From contig DBMK01000180.1 in NCBI GenBank assembly GCA_002298885.1, positions 1-6,837 on the forward strand: DNA of 6,837 bases, read 5' to 3'. This document shows positions 6,266-6,837 of the stretch, piece after piece (within the stretch, counting starts at the first letter, position 1; every line of letters begins with the position of its first letter). The notes below the pieces were generated by a model. It made no database searches. It saw only the letters and a program-made list of their open reading frames with translations, and was not told the DNA's origin. The position numbers and the translations under genes were made by a program. This stretch comes from Anaerolineaceae bacterium UBA700. GTDB taxonomy: Bacteria > Chloroflexota > Anaerolineae > Anaerolineales > Anaerolineaceae.

Positions 6266-6319
6266 CGGGTTTGGGGTGTAGGAATGTGCGCGCACGTTCG
6301 ATCCTTCACCCCAAATCCG
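6266..6319. repeat. Long imperfect inverted repeat at the right edge of the AT-rich island
   Basis: CGGGTTTGGGGTG (6266-6278) pairs with CACCCCAAATCCG (6307-6319), with one G-T wobble. After one mismatch AGGA (6280-6283) pairs with TCCT (6302-6305). The centre holds the self-complementary GTGCGCGCAC (6286-6295). No T tract follows on the plus strand, so it is not a standard terminator for the genes to its left. It lies 18 nt before a -10-like element of the downstream gene and could be an operator, a leader structure or an island boundary remnant. Confidence 0.55.
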
Positions 6320-6336
6320 AAACTTATATAGTAATG

Positions 6337-6342
6337 TATAAT
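6337..6342 (+). promoter_or_regulatory. Possible -10 element for the small membrane protein gene
   Basis: TATAAT is present 20 nt before the start codon, with no acceptable -35 at 16-18 nt. An overlapping alternative is TATAGT at 6327-6332 with TTCACC 16 nt upstream. Either would give a very short leader in front of the GGAGGAG ribosome binding site. Confidence 0.3.
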
Positions 6343-6362
6343 AATCCTCTCCGGAGGAGTCA

Positions 6363-6725
6363 ATGCAAATTCCCTTGTCTGTAATTATTGGGGCGGTGGT
6401 GGGGGTGGCCCTGTCGATATTCTTAACATTCAAGATGGTCAAGCGGCAGCGGGAGGGATTACAGGCCGAGGGGAAGACGCTGCCGTCCGACGGTGTCATC
6501 TTTGCCGCCGGGCTGGTGGCGATCCTGCTCTATGTTGGGGCATTGGTTTCGGCCATTATGCTCATCCTCAGCCCGTTCGTCGAAATCTTGCCGGCCGGCT
6601 CGACGCCCAATGCCACCGATCTTTTTACCACCCTGGTCCTGGTTTTTGCCGCAGCCGGAACGGCTTTCTACTGGCTCTTCGTGCGCCTGGGAATCCTGTC
6701 CTGGCGTGCAATCACCGCAAATTAG
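6363..6725 (+). CDS. Small three-helix membrane protein of unknown function
   Basis: The 120-residue product has three predicted membrane helices at about 4-24, 45-70 and 85-108. A basic cytoplasmic-type loop (KMVKRQREGLQ, 24-34) follows the first, suggesting its N-terminus is outside and the loop inside. It has no cysteines and no recognisable motif or family signature. The ATG has a strong GGAGGAG about 4 nt upstream. Base composition is GC-rich like the ribosomal and salvage genes, so it belongs to the core chromosome and not to the AT-rich island. Its TAG stop lies inside the left arm of the palindrome shared with the convergent gene. Confidence 0.8.
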   Translation: MQIPLSVIIGAVVGVALSIFLTFKMVKRQREGLQAEGKTLPSDGVIFAAGLVAILLYVGALVSAIMLILSPFVEILPAGSTPNATDLFTTLVLVFAAAGTAFYWLFVRLGILSWRAITAN

Positions 6726-6780
6726 GTTTTTAAATGCGAAAATGCGGCGCTTGCGCCGCATTTTCGCATTTAAAAACCTA
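6723..6780. terminator. Perfect 28-bp palindrome, bidirectional terminator containing both stop codons
   Basis: Positions 6723-6750 are exactly repeated in inverse at 6753-6780, separated by TT (in practice a CTTG tetraloop on a 27-bp stem). The GC-rich tip GCGGCGC/GCGCCGC sits on an A/T-rich base, with T runs on the exit side in both directions. The TAG of the plus-strand membrane protein gene is the first three bases, and the TAG of the convergent minus-strand gene is the last three. Confidence 0.9.
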
Positions 6781-6837
6781 CTTTTTGGGCATTGCCAGGG
6801 AAATTCGGCCGCGCTCTTTTTCCACCTTCAGGATTTC
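6778..6837 (-). CDS. 3' end of a gene for a probable S1-domain RNA-binding protein (partial)
   Basis: Only the last 19 codons are in the window, ending with TAG. The peptide EILKVEKERGRISLAMPKK has the form of the last strand of an S1 RNA-binding domain: a hydrophobic-x-x-Val/Asp, then a charged ERGRISL turn. S1 domains ending a protein this way occur in ribosomal protein S1, small S1-repeat proteins, polynucleotide phosphorylase and related proteins; which one cannot be decided here. The start lies beyond the right edge. Confidence 0.6.
   Translation of the reverse strand, partial: EILKVEKERGRISLAMPKK

Noticed and set aside
6286..6312. tRNA remnant suggested by GTTCGATCC followed by CACCCC
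   Set aside because: The bases flanking TTCGATC do not form a T stem, and no D arm or anticodon arm fits in the 40 nt between GGGGTG and CACCCC. It is better explained as part of the inverted repeat.
1..6837. CRISPR array, insertion sequence, integrase or rRNA/tRNA gene
   Set aside because: No regularly spaced direct repeats, transposase or recombinase motifs, or RNA gene signatures were seen on either strand.

Overview
The window looks like ordinary chromosome of a GC-rich bacterium. Gene order and sequence style suggest Chloroflexota, perhaps an Anaerolineae-like member, but that is inference because no rRNA or other strong phylogenetic marker is present. From 1 to about 4860 every gene lies on the minus strand, in GC-rich DNA (above 60% by eye).

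There are two minus-strand transcription units. The right-hand one runs rplU (L21), rpmA (L27) and rpmE (L31). It is driven by a near-consensus sigma70-type promoter at 4861-4889 and has a structured leader of about 114 nt. It ends at a strong hairpin terminator that touches the rpmE stop codon. The L31 protein is unusual: a normal four-cysteine L31 is followed by a linker and a domain resembling the C-terminal domain of the RNA polymerase alpha subunit. The left-hand unit is thymidine kinase (tdk), hypoxanthine phosphoribosyltransferase (hpt), a class II CCA-adding/poly(A)-polymerase-family tRNA nucleotidyltransferase, and an alpha/beta hydrolase. These genes are packed with gaps of 2 nt, 19 nt and a 1-4 nt overlap, and the unit ends at a 13-bp hairpin at the window's left edge. 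It joins nucleoside and base salvage with tRNA 3'-end maturation; the hydrolase's role is unknown.

From about 4890 to 6260 the DNA becomes AT-rich (35-40% GC by eye) and codon use changes. This island carries one intact plus-strand gene for a 300-residue protein of unknown function. Behind it is a small membrane-protein reading frame, with its own ribosome binding site, broken by a single extra A. The island looks horizontally acquired and sits between the divergent rplU promoter and the next GC-rich gene.

After a long imperfect hairpin (6266-6319) the DNA is GC-rich again. It holds a small three-helix membrane protein gene on the plus strand. This gene converges on the 3' end of a minus-strand gene, apparently for an S1-domain RNA-binding protein. 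The two genes share a perfect 28-bp palindrome that contains both of their stop codons.

The observations most worth following are the L31/alpha-CTD fusion, the AT-rich island with its broken small ORF, and the long perfect palindromes placed at stop codons.
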